Shown here: in pieces, positions 55,165 through 64,000 of the stretch
Position numbering within the stretch: the stretch's first letter is position 1
Layout: every line of letters begins with the position of its first letter
NCBI GenBank assembly: GCA_947034885.2
Contig: OX344755.2
Coordinates: 10,046,501-10,110,500, forward strand
Source of the DNA: Thuidium tamariscinum
Lineage: Eukaryota > Streptophyta > Bryopsida > Hypnales > Thuidiaceae
Length of the DNA: 64,000 bases
Direction of reading: 5' to 3'
Notes under the pieces: model-generated
Told to the model about the DNA's origin: nothing
The model's database searches: none
What the model saw: the letters and a program-made list of their open reading frames with translations, nothing else
Program-made: the position numbers and the translations under genes

Positions 55165-55345
55165 CCAAATGTAGTCGTCAAGTCGTGGACTTGGTCGACT
55201 GGTTTCATATGTCGGTGGTTAATCAACTGGTCCGCAGTTCGATGCTCATCGAGTCATCGACCACGTTGACTAGTTGGATGACTCACGGCTTGGCATGCTA
55301 GTAAAGCAGGATTAACAACCGACCCGCTATCCTACCCCTGAACTA
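55165..55345. repeat. Possible tRNA-derived (SINE-like) sequence
   Basis: On the minus strand, TAGTTCAGGGGTAGGATAGC (about 55345-55320) resembles a tRNA D-arm/A-box. On the plus strand, CTTGGTCGACTGGTTTC (from about 55190) and CCGCAGTTCGATGCTC (about 55231) are spaced like A- and B-boxes. Neither strand gives a full cloverleaf by eye. GC content is high relative to neighbours. Confidence 0.25.
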
Positions 55346-55905
55346 AAATGTGACAAGATGTAGTGTACACCAAGAAGCTCCAGCATTGATTATTAAATTG
55401 TGGTTCTCACCACGATCCCACCTTTTTCAATTTGAAAATTTTCATTTATTTTATTTATTCATCTTCCATAATATTACATTAGCTTACACTAGGTTTTTTA
55501 ATCTCAACCTTTACAAAAGGCATAGCAGCACGGTTATACCGTTCTTCTATATCTATCCAGTCAATCCTTCAAAAGAGTTGAGAATAATTGCAAATTACAT
55601 TAGATCATGGGAACCTACCAACTGCTACACTTCTCAAAGAGAATACACATGTAGCTCTCACAACTAAAGCAAGAAGTATTAGCAGAAGGACATGACCCAT
55701 CCAAATTAGAGCTAGCTTGGAGAGCGAGTCCTTGAGACAAGAAAAAAACTTGATCGAATCTTAAAACTGCCGAGTTCTACACACGACAGTCATACACGTT
55801 AAGCATTAACCTCGTTACACACATCGCTAAAGGAAGAGCAAGGCCATAGCTCTTTTGGACAGACTCTAGAGTATGAAAAACACAATTTTGACTTTCTACA
55901 TTACT
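55346..55905. other. Stretch of moderate GC without assignable gene
   Basis: Composition is less AT-rich than elsewhere, as in a gene fragment or UTR, but no extended frame or domain could be read on either strand. Confidence 0.3.
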
Positions 55906-56139
55906 TTAAAATTCTCTCAGACCCTCAAAATTTTGCACAACCATAACTTGGTCTTCCCTAAACAACCCTAAAAACCTAGCAATGAGGCTCCTTGCTGATG
56001 CCACAGCAGCTTCCACACTAGCTTTGGTCTTCCAATGAGCCGATGTCTTTCGAGCCTCAAGCACATTGTAGATTATATCCACATAGTCCCCATAGGACTT
56101 CTTGAAGACACCACTTTGAAAGAAGTGACATATTCTAAT
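55906..56139 (-). pseudogene. 77-codon exon-like fragment of unknown family
   Basis: A clean minus-strand frame without ATG: RICHFFQSGVFKKSYGDYVD leads into a long amphipathic helix (YNVLEARKTSAHWKTKASVE, AAVASARSLIARFLGLFR) and ends EGLREF stop at 55906. Codon use and composition look genuinely protein-coding. The frame breaks exactly where the 38-bp tandem array begins (56139). I do not recognise the family; it could be the last exon of a captured or truncated gene. Confidence 0.45.
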
Positions 56140-56328
56140 GTAGCTTCATAGTGACGCTCCTTTTTATATTTAAAGAATGTAGCTTCAGGGTGACACTTTC
56201 TTTAATATTAAAGGATGTAGCTTCAAGATGACGCTTTCTTTGATATCAAAGAGTGTAGCTTCATAGTGACACTTTCTTGATATCAAAGAATGTGGCTTCT
56301 TAGTGACGTTTTCTTTGATATAAAAGAA
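56139..56328. repeat. Five tandem 38-bp units with an internal palindrome
   Basis: Units of 37-39 bp start TGTAGCTTC, continue with a variable three bases and TGACRCTTTCTT, and contain CTTTGATATCAAAG or a variant, a perfect 14-bp palindrome in unit 3. Starts lie at about 56139, 56178, 56216, 56254 and 56291. The units have diverged by several bases each. Confidence 0.85.
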
Positions 56329-56409
56329 AGATGAATAAGTTGAAAGCCTCATTACTTTGATATAGTTTCATTGTTGGTTTGGTTGAGATTTTAATATGTC
56401 GAATTAGAG

Positions 56410-56842
56410 GATTTTTTCAGAGTCTCAAGATGATGAGCCTCAAATCGAGCGTGAACTTGAGTATTCATTTTTACAGTTACCGGATCTACTTCTTCTATCG
56501 TTATCGCAAATGCATTTGCGAGAAGAAGCTGGACCTTCACAACCACTAAAGCAATTGCGTATGGAACAGTAATGGTACGGCAACCTTCAGCGTGATGCTC
56601 AAGCGATGGTCATCTTGTTGCAAGTTAGGCGTGTTGAACTCAACACTCAAGAAGTTACATTTGAGGGATGTTTTGAGGGTTTGAATGATGACCAATACTA
56701 TTGTATGGTCAGACCTATTAAAGGGAGTCGTGGTCATCAATGGTGGCTACAAAGACTTGTAAATCCATTAGCAAAGGTGGATCATGCCAAATACATTGCC
56801 ACTACTGTAAAACGTATCATTAAGTTTTTGTGGATGGAATGA
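56410..56842 (+). pseudogene. Unidentified coding fragment shared by both Helentron copies
   Basis: A plus-strand frame SESQDDEPQIERELEYSFLQ with a Leu-rich helix (PDLLLLSLSQMHL) runs to a TAA at about 56570. It then continues in the same frame as QVRRVELNTQEVTFEGCFEG, LNDDQYYCMVRPIKGSRGHQ and on to FLWME stop at 56842. The second part lies inside the 470-bp segment repeated at 49411-49901. It is antisense to the Helentron. No family recognised. Confidence 0.4.
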
Positions 56843-57056
56843 AGTTTCATTAGAAACTTTGGTTTTTACTTTCTTAAGCTTGTATTTAATCTTGGCTCTT
56901 TGTTATTTGTGTTTAAAAGTAGTTTTGAGCCTTATTCGTGTATTTGAAGTTCAAGAGGAAAAAAATAGGAATCAGATTGTCCTTTCATTGATAGAAAATA
57001 TACCCTTTTATTTACGAAAGGTATTAAAGCAAGGACTGATATAGCCTATAAGTTGC
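56589..57056 (+). repeat. 470-bp segment shared with 49411-49901, right copy
   Basis: Starts near CAGCGTGATGCTCAAGC and ends at GATATAGCCTATAA; similarity to the left copy stops exactly there. In both copies this segment is on the 3' side of minus-strand Helentron sequence. Confidence 0.7.
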
Positions 57057-57520
57057 ATAGGTAGGCTATTATTCTTCTCTTCATCTTGATACTTAGTTTG
57101 GATTGAATAGTTTTTTTTTGAAGACACGTAGCATATTGTAAAAAAAAATTTGGTAATAAAATATTGCAAGGTTGTTTAACTTATTTTTGTGATTTCAAAA
57201 CTCTGTTACTGACTTGATTTAGTTTTGTTATGAAAAGCTATGTTTGAACGAGTGAGAATATTTTGTTGTCATCAACTCATCAAGTATCACATCACAATAT
57301 GTTTCAATATTCATTTCAGCCTATTACTTTATTGACTTATCTTTCATCTTATGTTAATAAGCATTCACACTATATTTTGTAACACTTTGAAAAGGCAGAG
57401 TTTGACGGTTATACCAAAAAAATTTATATCAATTTTAAATATATATTCAATCATATATTTAAAAACAAAATTAAATTTTTTGTTGCAAAAGCATTCAACA
57501 TAAAAATTTTCATGTAAATG
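57057..57520. other. AT-rich sequence between the shared segment and the Helentron endonuclease
   Basis: No coding potential seen. Likely 3' untranslated or terminal sequence of Helentron copy 1. Confidence 0.35.
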
Positions 57521-57529
57521 ATAAACTTT

Positions 57530-58260
57530 GTTTTATACATGTATAATTAGGCATTGTATTTAGAAGTTTGAATGCACAATATATTGGCTTGTGATAATTA
57601 GGCTAATATGCATCTGTAACACCAAACTTTGTATCTTGACCCGGAATATCTGTCCAAATATGATCTATTAATGAATTTGATTTAGTAGTAGGTACTAATA
57701 TTTATTGTTTCAAGTGGTGTTGAGACATGGATTGAATGAGTTGCTTAGAATTATTGTTTTTGTTTGTATCTAACTATCAATGCATAAATCTATATTAAAA
57801 TCTCCCAAAATAAGAATAGGACATGTCAATGGTGCTTTATTAATCAATTTTTTTATAATTTCAACAAATAATGATATAGAAGTAAGATGAGATTGATAAA
57901 TAGTTATTATATGAATAGCTTTTTGTGTATTTCATTAAATGATGCTGCTATAAATTCAGATCCATTATGATTTTTAATTGTAGTTGTCGAACATGTTATG
58001 TTTTTATTATATAGTACAAGCAATCCATAATTGTCAAATGTATGTATATAGTTGTATTTGAATGTATCTATAAATTGTGATACATCTTATGCAAGTGTTA
58101 CCCTTGTTTTTTGAAAACATAGTATATGAGATGACTGAAGATCATAATCACTTTGTATGTCATATTGATGTTTAGATAAAGAATTCACATTGATACTTTG
58201 AATTATTATATGTGAATGGCGCATGGTTCTTAATATTGGTACAAATAAGTTCGATTTTGC
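57530..58260 (-). pseudogene. Helentron apurinic-type endonuclease domain
   Basis: Minus strand: IIIQSINVNSLSKHQYDIQS opens the domain, followed by ILCFQKTRV where QET is expected (GAA to AAA, Glu to Lys). NYGLLVLYNKNITCS and NGSEFIAASFNEIHKK precede a frameshift near 57930. PILILGDFNIDLCID (GDFN motif intact, about 57780-57825), SLIDHIWTD and NYHKPIYCAF (DH changed to NYH) complete it. Two or more stops interrupt it. This domain follows the helicase in Helentrons and is absent from canonical Helitrons. Confidence 0.7.
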
Positions 58261-58321
58261 TATTGACCTAATCTTTCCATTTCCAAAGAAACTGAATGAT
58301 CTATATGAAAGTTTGACATAG

Positions 58322-59763
58322 TTAATGAATGCAATAGATACAATTTTTTTTTGTTCTAATACGTGATAGAGCAATATATGAAAGTCCATGTTTATTGACC
58401 CTTTTTGGATTAAATGCCATTTCATCTAAAGATAAACCTTGAGAATGATGAATGGTTCGAGTTGCTGCTAATTGTATTGGAAATTGAATGCGAGTGAGGA
58501 GATGCATTTGACTTTGTCCAAACATTATTTTTTTTGTTAATGCTTCAATAGGTGTCCATGTAGATGCTATGCTTTTATTTTTGTATAAATAAGCATTTTT
58601 AAAACGTGTGAAAGTTCTAACCTTTGTATTTAAAAATTCTATGAAAATATATTTCTTTGAGTTTGTGATGATTGATGTTTTAAAAAGTCCGTTAGCTTCA
58701 TTAATTAAACCATCATGAGTAGCATAATTGCCTGCACAAAGTTCTACTAGCATGTCTTTTTTTACTTTTATTAATGTATGTAATTCAGCAGTTTTGCTAG
58801 GATCATTGGGAATCTTAAATGATGCTGACAATGAAGGGTGTCGAATATTAGTTGCTTGTAAATGATATGTGGGTCCGTTAGCTTGATAAAAAACTTTCAT
58901 GTTATGTGCTATTGTGTCTTTATTCATATAAAACAAGTGTGGAATTATAGAATCATTTGGAGGTGTTTGTAAGCATAGTAAATTGATCATGTCAATATCT
59001 GCAATGGTTTGAGTTGCTTTTCGGAACCTATTTAATATGTCTACAAACATTAAATCATTTTGTCGCATCACAATAGTTAGTTCATAACATTGTATACATT
59101 CATGCCAAAAACTAGGTGCCAAAGAGTTTAATCTATGGTTTAATTTTTGAAAGACCCATTTGTTTATTACTAGAGGTGCTTGATAAAAATCGCCACAAAC
59201 TATAACATCTAGTCCACCAAAAAACTTGTTTTGAACATGTTTAATAGAACAAAGTCTTTGGTCAATTGCATCTAACATTCTTGCTCCAACAAGTGATATT
59301 TTATCTATCACTATTAATTTTATTTGTTCATACTGATCTGTTAATTTATTTAATAATTCTGATGACAATTTTCCAATATTTGATAATGATTGATTTATTG
59401 GAATGTGTAAAGCTGATTGTATAGTACATCCATCTATATAAAATGCAACTTTTCTAGTATATGCCATCAATAGTATGTTTGGCTTTAAAGGATTTGATTT
59501 AACATCACTATGGTAAAAGTGAATTAATACTTGTACAATAAGTTGTAGTGTAAATGTTTTTCCATTACTAGCACCACCGGTTAAAAATAAATGTATAGGA
59601 ATATTTGTCTTTATACGCTTTCTATACATGATATCATCGTAAATTGCTCTTTGTTCTTCATTTAAATTTCCAAGTAACTTGAGAAATTCTAGTTCATTCA
59701 TTAAATTAACATTTCGAAAAGTATGGTGTTCTAAATTTTGATTGGTGTAATGTCTTGGTTGTG

Positions 59764-59816
<53 letters not shown>

Positions 59817-59938
59817 GAAGCAAGATCATATTTTTCAATGTTCTCTGTACTAGTGCACAAATCCGTTGTATCTACTTCTACATCATCCCATATATTGTCA
59901 TTTTTGTCAGTTTGTAATTTATTTGCAGACGATCCCAT
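58322..59938 (-). pseudogene. Helentron Pif1-family helicase domain
   Basis: A 538-codon uninterrupted frame. Counting from Met at 59938: residues 43-57 are an Ile-Tyr repeat encoded by an (AT)n microsatellite. LGNLNEEQRAIYDDI (90-104) and LTGGASNGKT (119-128, Walker A) follow. Then come YTRKVAF (degenerate GKAA motif), LIVIDKISL (208-216; Walker B with Lys213 where Glu is expected, codon AAA at 59300-59302), VCGDFYQAP (247-255), IVMRQ, and finally QFPIQLAATRTIHHSQGLSL and YIALSRIR (motifs V and VI). Loss of the Walker B Glu should abolish ATP hydrolysis. In a working element the frame is fused to Rep upstream; here stops separate them, so the Met is not a natural start. Confidence 0.9.
59769..59814. 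repeat. (AT)n microsatellite, about 23 repeats
   Basis: Uninterrupted AT dinucleotides inside the helicase frame, read as Ile-Tyr. It is in frame, so it does not break the ORF. Confidence 0.95.
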
Positions 59939-60169
59939 TCCTCCTCACAATCTTCTTGTGTTGTATTAGCAATTTAAAAATTGAATTTCCTACTTACATT
60001 AAGAACATCATTCATTTTGTCATCATAAGCTTCTTTCTAAGTCTCTTTATTATTCTTTTGAGAAGCTTCTGTGTTAAAAAATGGTACATATAATAGTAAT
60101 TGTTCTTTTGCACAATTTTCTACATTTCTATGTTTGTTGTAATGTACAAACCTTATAATTTTGGGTGAT

Positions 60170-60480
60170 TTATATTTTATTATTTCTTAAACAATAATAA
60201 TTTGATGTAAATTCAGCTAAACATATATTATTCATTGAATGAGGTCTTTCAATATATCTATCTATGATGGATTTATTCATTACATCAGAAGATTCAGGGG
60301 CCAATTTTGATAGTGCTTCTAATGGTTTTAAAAAGAAAGCACGTTCTTCAAGTGGTGATGTATTTATAAATTTAAATGTTCGTGAACTATGATATAAAGG
60401 TAAAGAAAGAATGAGATAAACAGCAAGTTGTGCTGACATTTGTTGTGCATTTAGAAATGCATTACCAAGTTTTAAAATTT
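60170..60480 (-). pseudogene. Helentron Rep-helicase linker block
   Basis: MSAQLAVYLILSLPLYHSSR, then FINTSPLEERAFFLKPLEAL and RYIERPHSMNNICLAEFTSN. This is a block that lies between Rep and helicase in Helitrons (a Ser-Arg ... Ile-Asn-Thr ... Arg-Pro ... Leu-Ala-Glu-Phe pattern). It supports a single Rep-helicase protein before decay. Confidence 0.7.
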
Positions 60481-60559
60481 GTTTATCAACATTTGTTTTT
60501 TCTTCAATACATTTTTGAATTATAGATTTTAATTATGGGGTTATACTTTTGTCAACTTT

Positions 60560-61556
60560 TGTCAACTTTTGTCATGTATGAAGTACAATAAGTAGTTGCA
60601 ACATATGGATCTAGTATAAATTGAATATCTGTATTGGCATACCATGTACTTGCTATACTTTTATTGAAGCATTGGTACGTATATTACAAAATTTACGTTT
60701 TAAAAATATTTGTGGTCTTTTTAGTTGGGTACGTTAACACATTATATAAGTCGACTTGTCTATATTAAAATGCAAAAAAAATTCATAAAAATTCATTTAT
60801 GATCCAGTGCCTAACTCTTTTAAAAAATCAAATATATCTTTATATTTATTTTTGAAGTAATTTGGATTTTTCACATCTTTACTATGAATTGGTTCTAAAA
60901 TCATTGTGTTTTCCATTGGTGGAAGGGGATAATGAAATCTACATATTGGTTGTCATTTTTTCCTACATGTTCGTGAATGCTTATGAATTTGAACTTCTTG
61001 CAAAGGAAGAAGAAGAAATGATTTGTCTAATGTAATATATTTGTCTACAAAAGCAATAATTTCATCATTAGAATTCTTTTTTATACTTTGGTGCATTTTT
61101 AATCCAAATTACTGCATGTTCATGTGCACTACCTCTATGTTGAAATTCAATAATAAATAAAAAGTCTATGATTTCACCTATAAGTGAAGCTTCTCTTTTA
61201 ATTAATTTTTGAAATGCTTTAGTGCGATTATTATAATACAATGCACATGTTACTGGATCGCACCTTATTAGTTCAGCTATATGAATAGATTCAAGAGAAT
61301 TACAATCAAGTAAGTTTAATTGTTTTGCATTTAATTTGTACAAAGCATGTATTAGAGGTGTCCATAAACGTTCTGCACTTGTCAAGGTAATGAAAAAAGT
61401 TGGAGGACCCAATTGTCTTATCATTGCAAACAAATTTTTACAAAGTCCTTCAATATAATCAAGTGATGTATGTAACCTTTCTAAACCACGGAATCCAATG
61501 TATGATTGTAAAATTTTATCTAAATTAGGCTCTTTAGAAACATCAGCAGTAGTCAA
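60560..61556 (-). pseudogene. Helentron Rep (rolling-circle nuclease) domain
   Basis: Counting from Met at 61556: GPPTFFITLTSAERLW (50-65, motif 1) and EFQHRGSAHEH (137-147, the HUH metal-binding motif as HEH). After a frameshift near 61065 it reads VDKYITLDKSFLLLPLQEVQ, IHKHSRTCRKK and FHYPLPPMENTMILEPI. At 60659-60576 in a third frame comes TDIQFILDPYVATTYCTSYM with tyrosines at 60603-60605 and 60588-60590, the positions of catalytic tyrosines in this family. A triplicated GTCAACTTTT just after it (60554-60583) introduces a stop. Motif residues look intact although the frame is broken. Confidence 0.8.
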
Positions 61557-61567
61557 AGTTCTTCCAC

Positions 61568-62600
61568 TTAACTTTCCTTTTCATATTCGAATCCAACTAG
61601 AATTTTTAACTTTTTCAATACAAATCTTGGTTTCTTTGAAAAAAATATTTGAATATTTGTAGCAAATTCATGACTTTCATGCAAAAGTTCTAATTTTGCT
61701 ATTTTATGATAAGAAAAATTATTATATACTTTTTCATTTTGAAGATGACTAAAAAACAATGTTAGAAAATTAAGTTCTTCACTATGTTTATCTTTAAAGA
61801 TTCCTATTGGATGATATCCTTCACTAGGTGCAATGCATAAACCATTTTTACTATGTGTAATTGATGGTGTTTTCTCATAATCTTATATTACTTCAGAATC
61901 CAAAAAATTATGAACCATTGTTTCTGTATAAACGTCTTCTACTTCTTCTTCAAAATTGTCTTAGTTTCCAATGTCATCTTCGAAAATATCATTTTCATTT
62001 TTTGTTTGGACATGCATGGCAAACAAACTAGTCCAAAAAAGAGTGAATTTGAACATTTAATTCTTTATACAATGGACTACTTAATAAATCTTTTAATGCT
62101 AGCATAACCATATTAGGGCGTACATTTTCAGACATAAAGGGAGATTTATATACTAGACGACGTTTTAGAAGAATTCCTATAGTACTACTATTGTCAGATA
62201 AATGAGGAAGAATTGATTGAGTTTTTTCAATATTTGCTGGAACATTTATAACACTTCTATGCATTTTATGTTAACCATAGTTATGTAATTTATAAATTTG
62301 TGCAAAAGCTTGTCATGGTGAAATCAATCTTTCTTCTAAGACACTTAGTTGCTTAACAAATGGTATAATCAAATTTCTATTTCTATTTTTTGGTGCAAAA
62401 TATTGTGGAATTTTATTTTTCTTAATTGCATTCAAACATTGATTGCAAATATATAATGTCTCATTTGAAAATAAAGTAAAATCACATAACAATGAAGATT
62501 TTATTGTTTCTTGCAATATATGATCTATTACATTGCAAAGTCTTAAGAAATTTAATCTTTGACATATACAACATATGTAAACTGGAACATCATTTATTTC
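61568..62600 (-). pseudogene. Helentron N-terminal zinc-binding and central region
   Basis: Starting at about 62600: DVPVYICCICQRLNFL with paired Cys, then LYICNQCLNAIKKNKIPQYF and IIPFVKQLSVLEERLISP (62516-62313). This is the Cys-rich block that precedes Rep in Helitron proteins. After a stop at about 62312 comes RSVINVPANIEKTQSILPHL and RRLVYKSPFMSENVRPNMVM (62264-62028), another conserved block. Stops and frameshifts occur near 62312, 62028 and 61760. Confidence 0.65.
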
Positions 62601-63101
62601 TTCATTAAAATTAGTATAATGCTTTTGTGATTTAGTAATTTTGTTGCATTTTTTATTAATTTTTTAGTTTTTAGTTTTTAAGTGTTTCAAAATTTGAATG
62701 ATTTTGTTTTTTATTCTTTATTTCTAACATTTGAATCATTATTTTGTTTTAATCCCTCTAGTGATTTGAAGATTAGCTTCATCAACTATTTTAATTTGTT
62801 CTTCATTTTGTTCAACCTCTCGAATGAAAGGTGTTTCTATATTATTTATAATATTTTTTTTTTAAAATTGTTTTTGTTTTTCTATATATCTCAAGCGTTT
62901 TATAACTTGGTCACATGTTAATTTACAATTTGGAAAAAGTTCAAGAAAATGATTAGCTTTATTTTCAAAACTATTGTAATTTATATCATTTAAAAGAGTT
63001 TCAATACTAGAATCATATATTTTTCAACTTGTATAAGATAATTTTCTATTTAATATATTATTTTTGTTATCAATATATGCATCATTGTTTTCATTATTGA
63101 G

Positions 63102-64000
63102 TTATGTTTTGTTTTTTCTTTTTAATACGTTGATATGATTAATTACTTGTTGAATAGTTATATTGAAATTGTTATATGAAGACATAAAATGTTTTGCTAT
63201 TTCTATATTACTTAAACATGAATCTTTCATTAAATTTTTTATTTTGTCATTCATTTCAATTGACCAATGTATCCTTTTAGTTTTTTTTATTTCATGATTT
63301 ATGCTAAAACAATTAAATTTTGTAATAGGATTTTCAAAGTAAACATTGGGTATACATTGCAAATTAGATTGAGTATTTATATCATTTTCTATTGATGTTA
63401 AGTTTGTTTTTAGCTTCATATTCCATTGAATTTGGATTTGTTCTTGTATCGATTCTTTAATAGGAGATTTTTCGTATTCTGAATCCAAATCTATAATATC
63501 ATTTTTTATTGTTTCAATTGGTGTACAAATAGATCTTGAAGCATCTAAAATTTCAATTGGTTCAAAATGATTACTTCCAAAAGCTATGTGCAACGTTTCA
63601 TTATTAAATTTTCTACCAAAAGTATATGGTATTGTTCCATTTTCTTTATTCCAAACACTAATTTGTTTTTTCAAATAATCAAATATCCTCTTAATTGCAG
63701 TGAAATCACCCCATAGACCACCAATACTTGCACTTATTGACATTTTTTTCTACATATTGATCTTCATTTAAAACAATTCCATTATGTAAGTCATGTAGAA
63801 AAGATTCATTTAATTCCATTGATCGAGTTTCACATGCTTTTGGAGTGTTCATTGATAAATATTGTTTTAAATGATGCATTGCACTTATTCGCAAATCTGT
63901 TGATCATTCTGTGTATTGCAATAAGTATGCAATAGAATCAAATAAACAGTCTCCTACATTATATTTATAATGAATTTTGCATTGGAAATTATAACATTTC
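63102..64000 (-). pseudogene. Helentron OTU protease and Myb-like region
   Basis: At the window end the frame reads YNVGDCLFDSIAYLLQYTE (OTU Cys motif), a stop, then LRISAMHHLKQYLSMNTPKA. A seven-T tract near 63745 causes a frameshift, absent from copy 2. The second frame (63743-63102) has IGGLWGDFTAIKRIFDYLKK, then ISVWNKENGTIPYTF and FGSNHFEPI with the catalytic His. About 110 linker residues precede IHWSIEMNDKIKNLMKDSCL and a further helix, resembling a Myb/SANT-type DNA-binding unit. OTU domains are a hallmark of Helentrons. The stop and the frameshift make this copy non-functional. Confidence 0.7.

Larger units (their letters stand above)
57520..64000 (-). mobile_element. Helentron (Helitron2-like), near full length but decayed, copy 1
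   Basis: Minus-strand order from the window end: OTU cysteine protease, Myb-like helices, zinc-binding Helitron N-terminal region, Rep nuclease with HUH and tyrosine motifs, conserved linker, Pif1-type helicase, apurinic-type endonuclease. OTU plus a C-terminal endonuclease distinguishes Helentrons from canonical plant Helitrons, which lack both. Frameshifts and stops are numerous. The 5' end lies beyond the window: the start codon known from copy 2 should fall about 24 bp past position 64000. The 3' end is somewhere below 57520 and was not resolved. Helentrons transpose by a rolling-circle-like mechanism and need Rep and helicase in one protein. Confidence 0.8.

Noticed and set aside
49411..57056. 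LTR retrotransposon bounded by the 470-bp direct repeats
   Set aside because: The repeats show no TG...CA ends, no primer-binding site or polypurine tract was seen, and the interior has no integrase, RT or gag. It also contains differently oriented elements. Helentron association explains the repeats better, though not conclusively.

Overview
The window looks like AT-rich, repeat-dominated nuclear DNA of a streptophyte (a land plant, or less likely a charophyte alga). The main evidence is two intact, intronless EXO70 exocyst genes with plant-style telo-box motifs (AAACCCTA) upstream. They sit in a sea of decayed plant-type transposons: CACTA, Mutator, hAT and Tc1-like non-autonomous elements, a LINE and a Helentron. 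I cannot name the species. Bacterial features (operons, ribosome binding sites) are absent, and most short ORFs are chance.

Layout. 0.4-4.2 kb: three terminal-inverted-repeat (TIR) elements without coding capacity. 6-16.9 kb, minus strand: a large, decayed non-LTR retrotransposon. Its 3' two thirds encode a 2A-like peptide, an apurinic-type endonuclease, a reverse transcriptase, an unidentified middle domain, RNase H, and a CCHC plus restriction-like endonuclease tail, that is, two endonucleases in one element. Its 5' third holds a broken ORF1 and a GC-rich stretch with in-frame tandem repeats and a possible intron. 18.7-22.1 kb and 41.8-45.1 kb: two arms of an inverted duplication (position x pairs with 63841 - x), each with a complete 655-residue EXO70 gene. 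The genes differ by about three bases and one residue and are transcribed away from the 19.7 kb spacer. The spacer is AT-rich and gene-free, with an hAT-like element (23.3-24.5 kb), a 1.4 kb foldback element (27.7-29.1 kb), and several MITE families.

48-64 kb: nested MITEs; an internally deleted Helentron copy (49.4-50.7 kb, minus); an unexplained gene fragment (51.2-51.8 kb, plus); a broken OTU-domain multi-domain ORF of unknown family (52.3-54.9 kb, plus); a clean exon-like fragment next to a 38-bp tandem array (55.9-56.3 kb); and a nearly full-length but decayed Helentron (57.5 kb to the window end, minus) with OTU, Myb-like, zinc-finger, Rep, Pif1 helicase and endonuclease modules in that order.

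Only the EXO70 pair looks like functional host genes. Both autonomous elements are dead: frameshifts and stops are common, and several catalytic residues are lost through changes that all read as G-to-A on the coding strand (RT YADD to YAND, RNase H Asp to Asn, helicase Walker B Glu to Lys), as expected from deamination of methylated cytosines. All calls rest on reading motifs by eye; no database search was possible.
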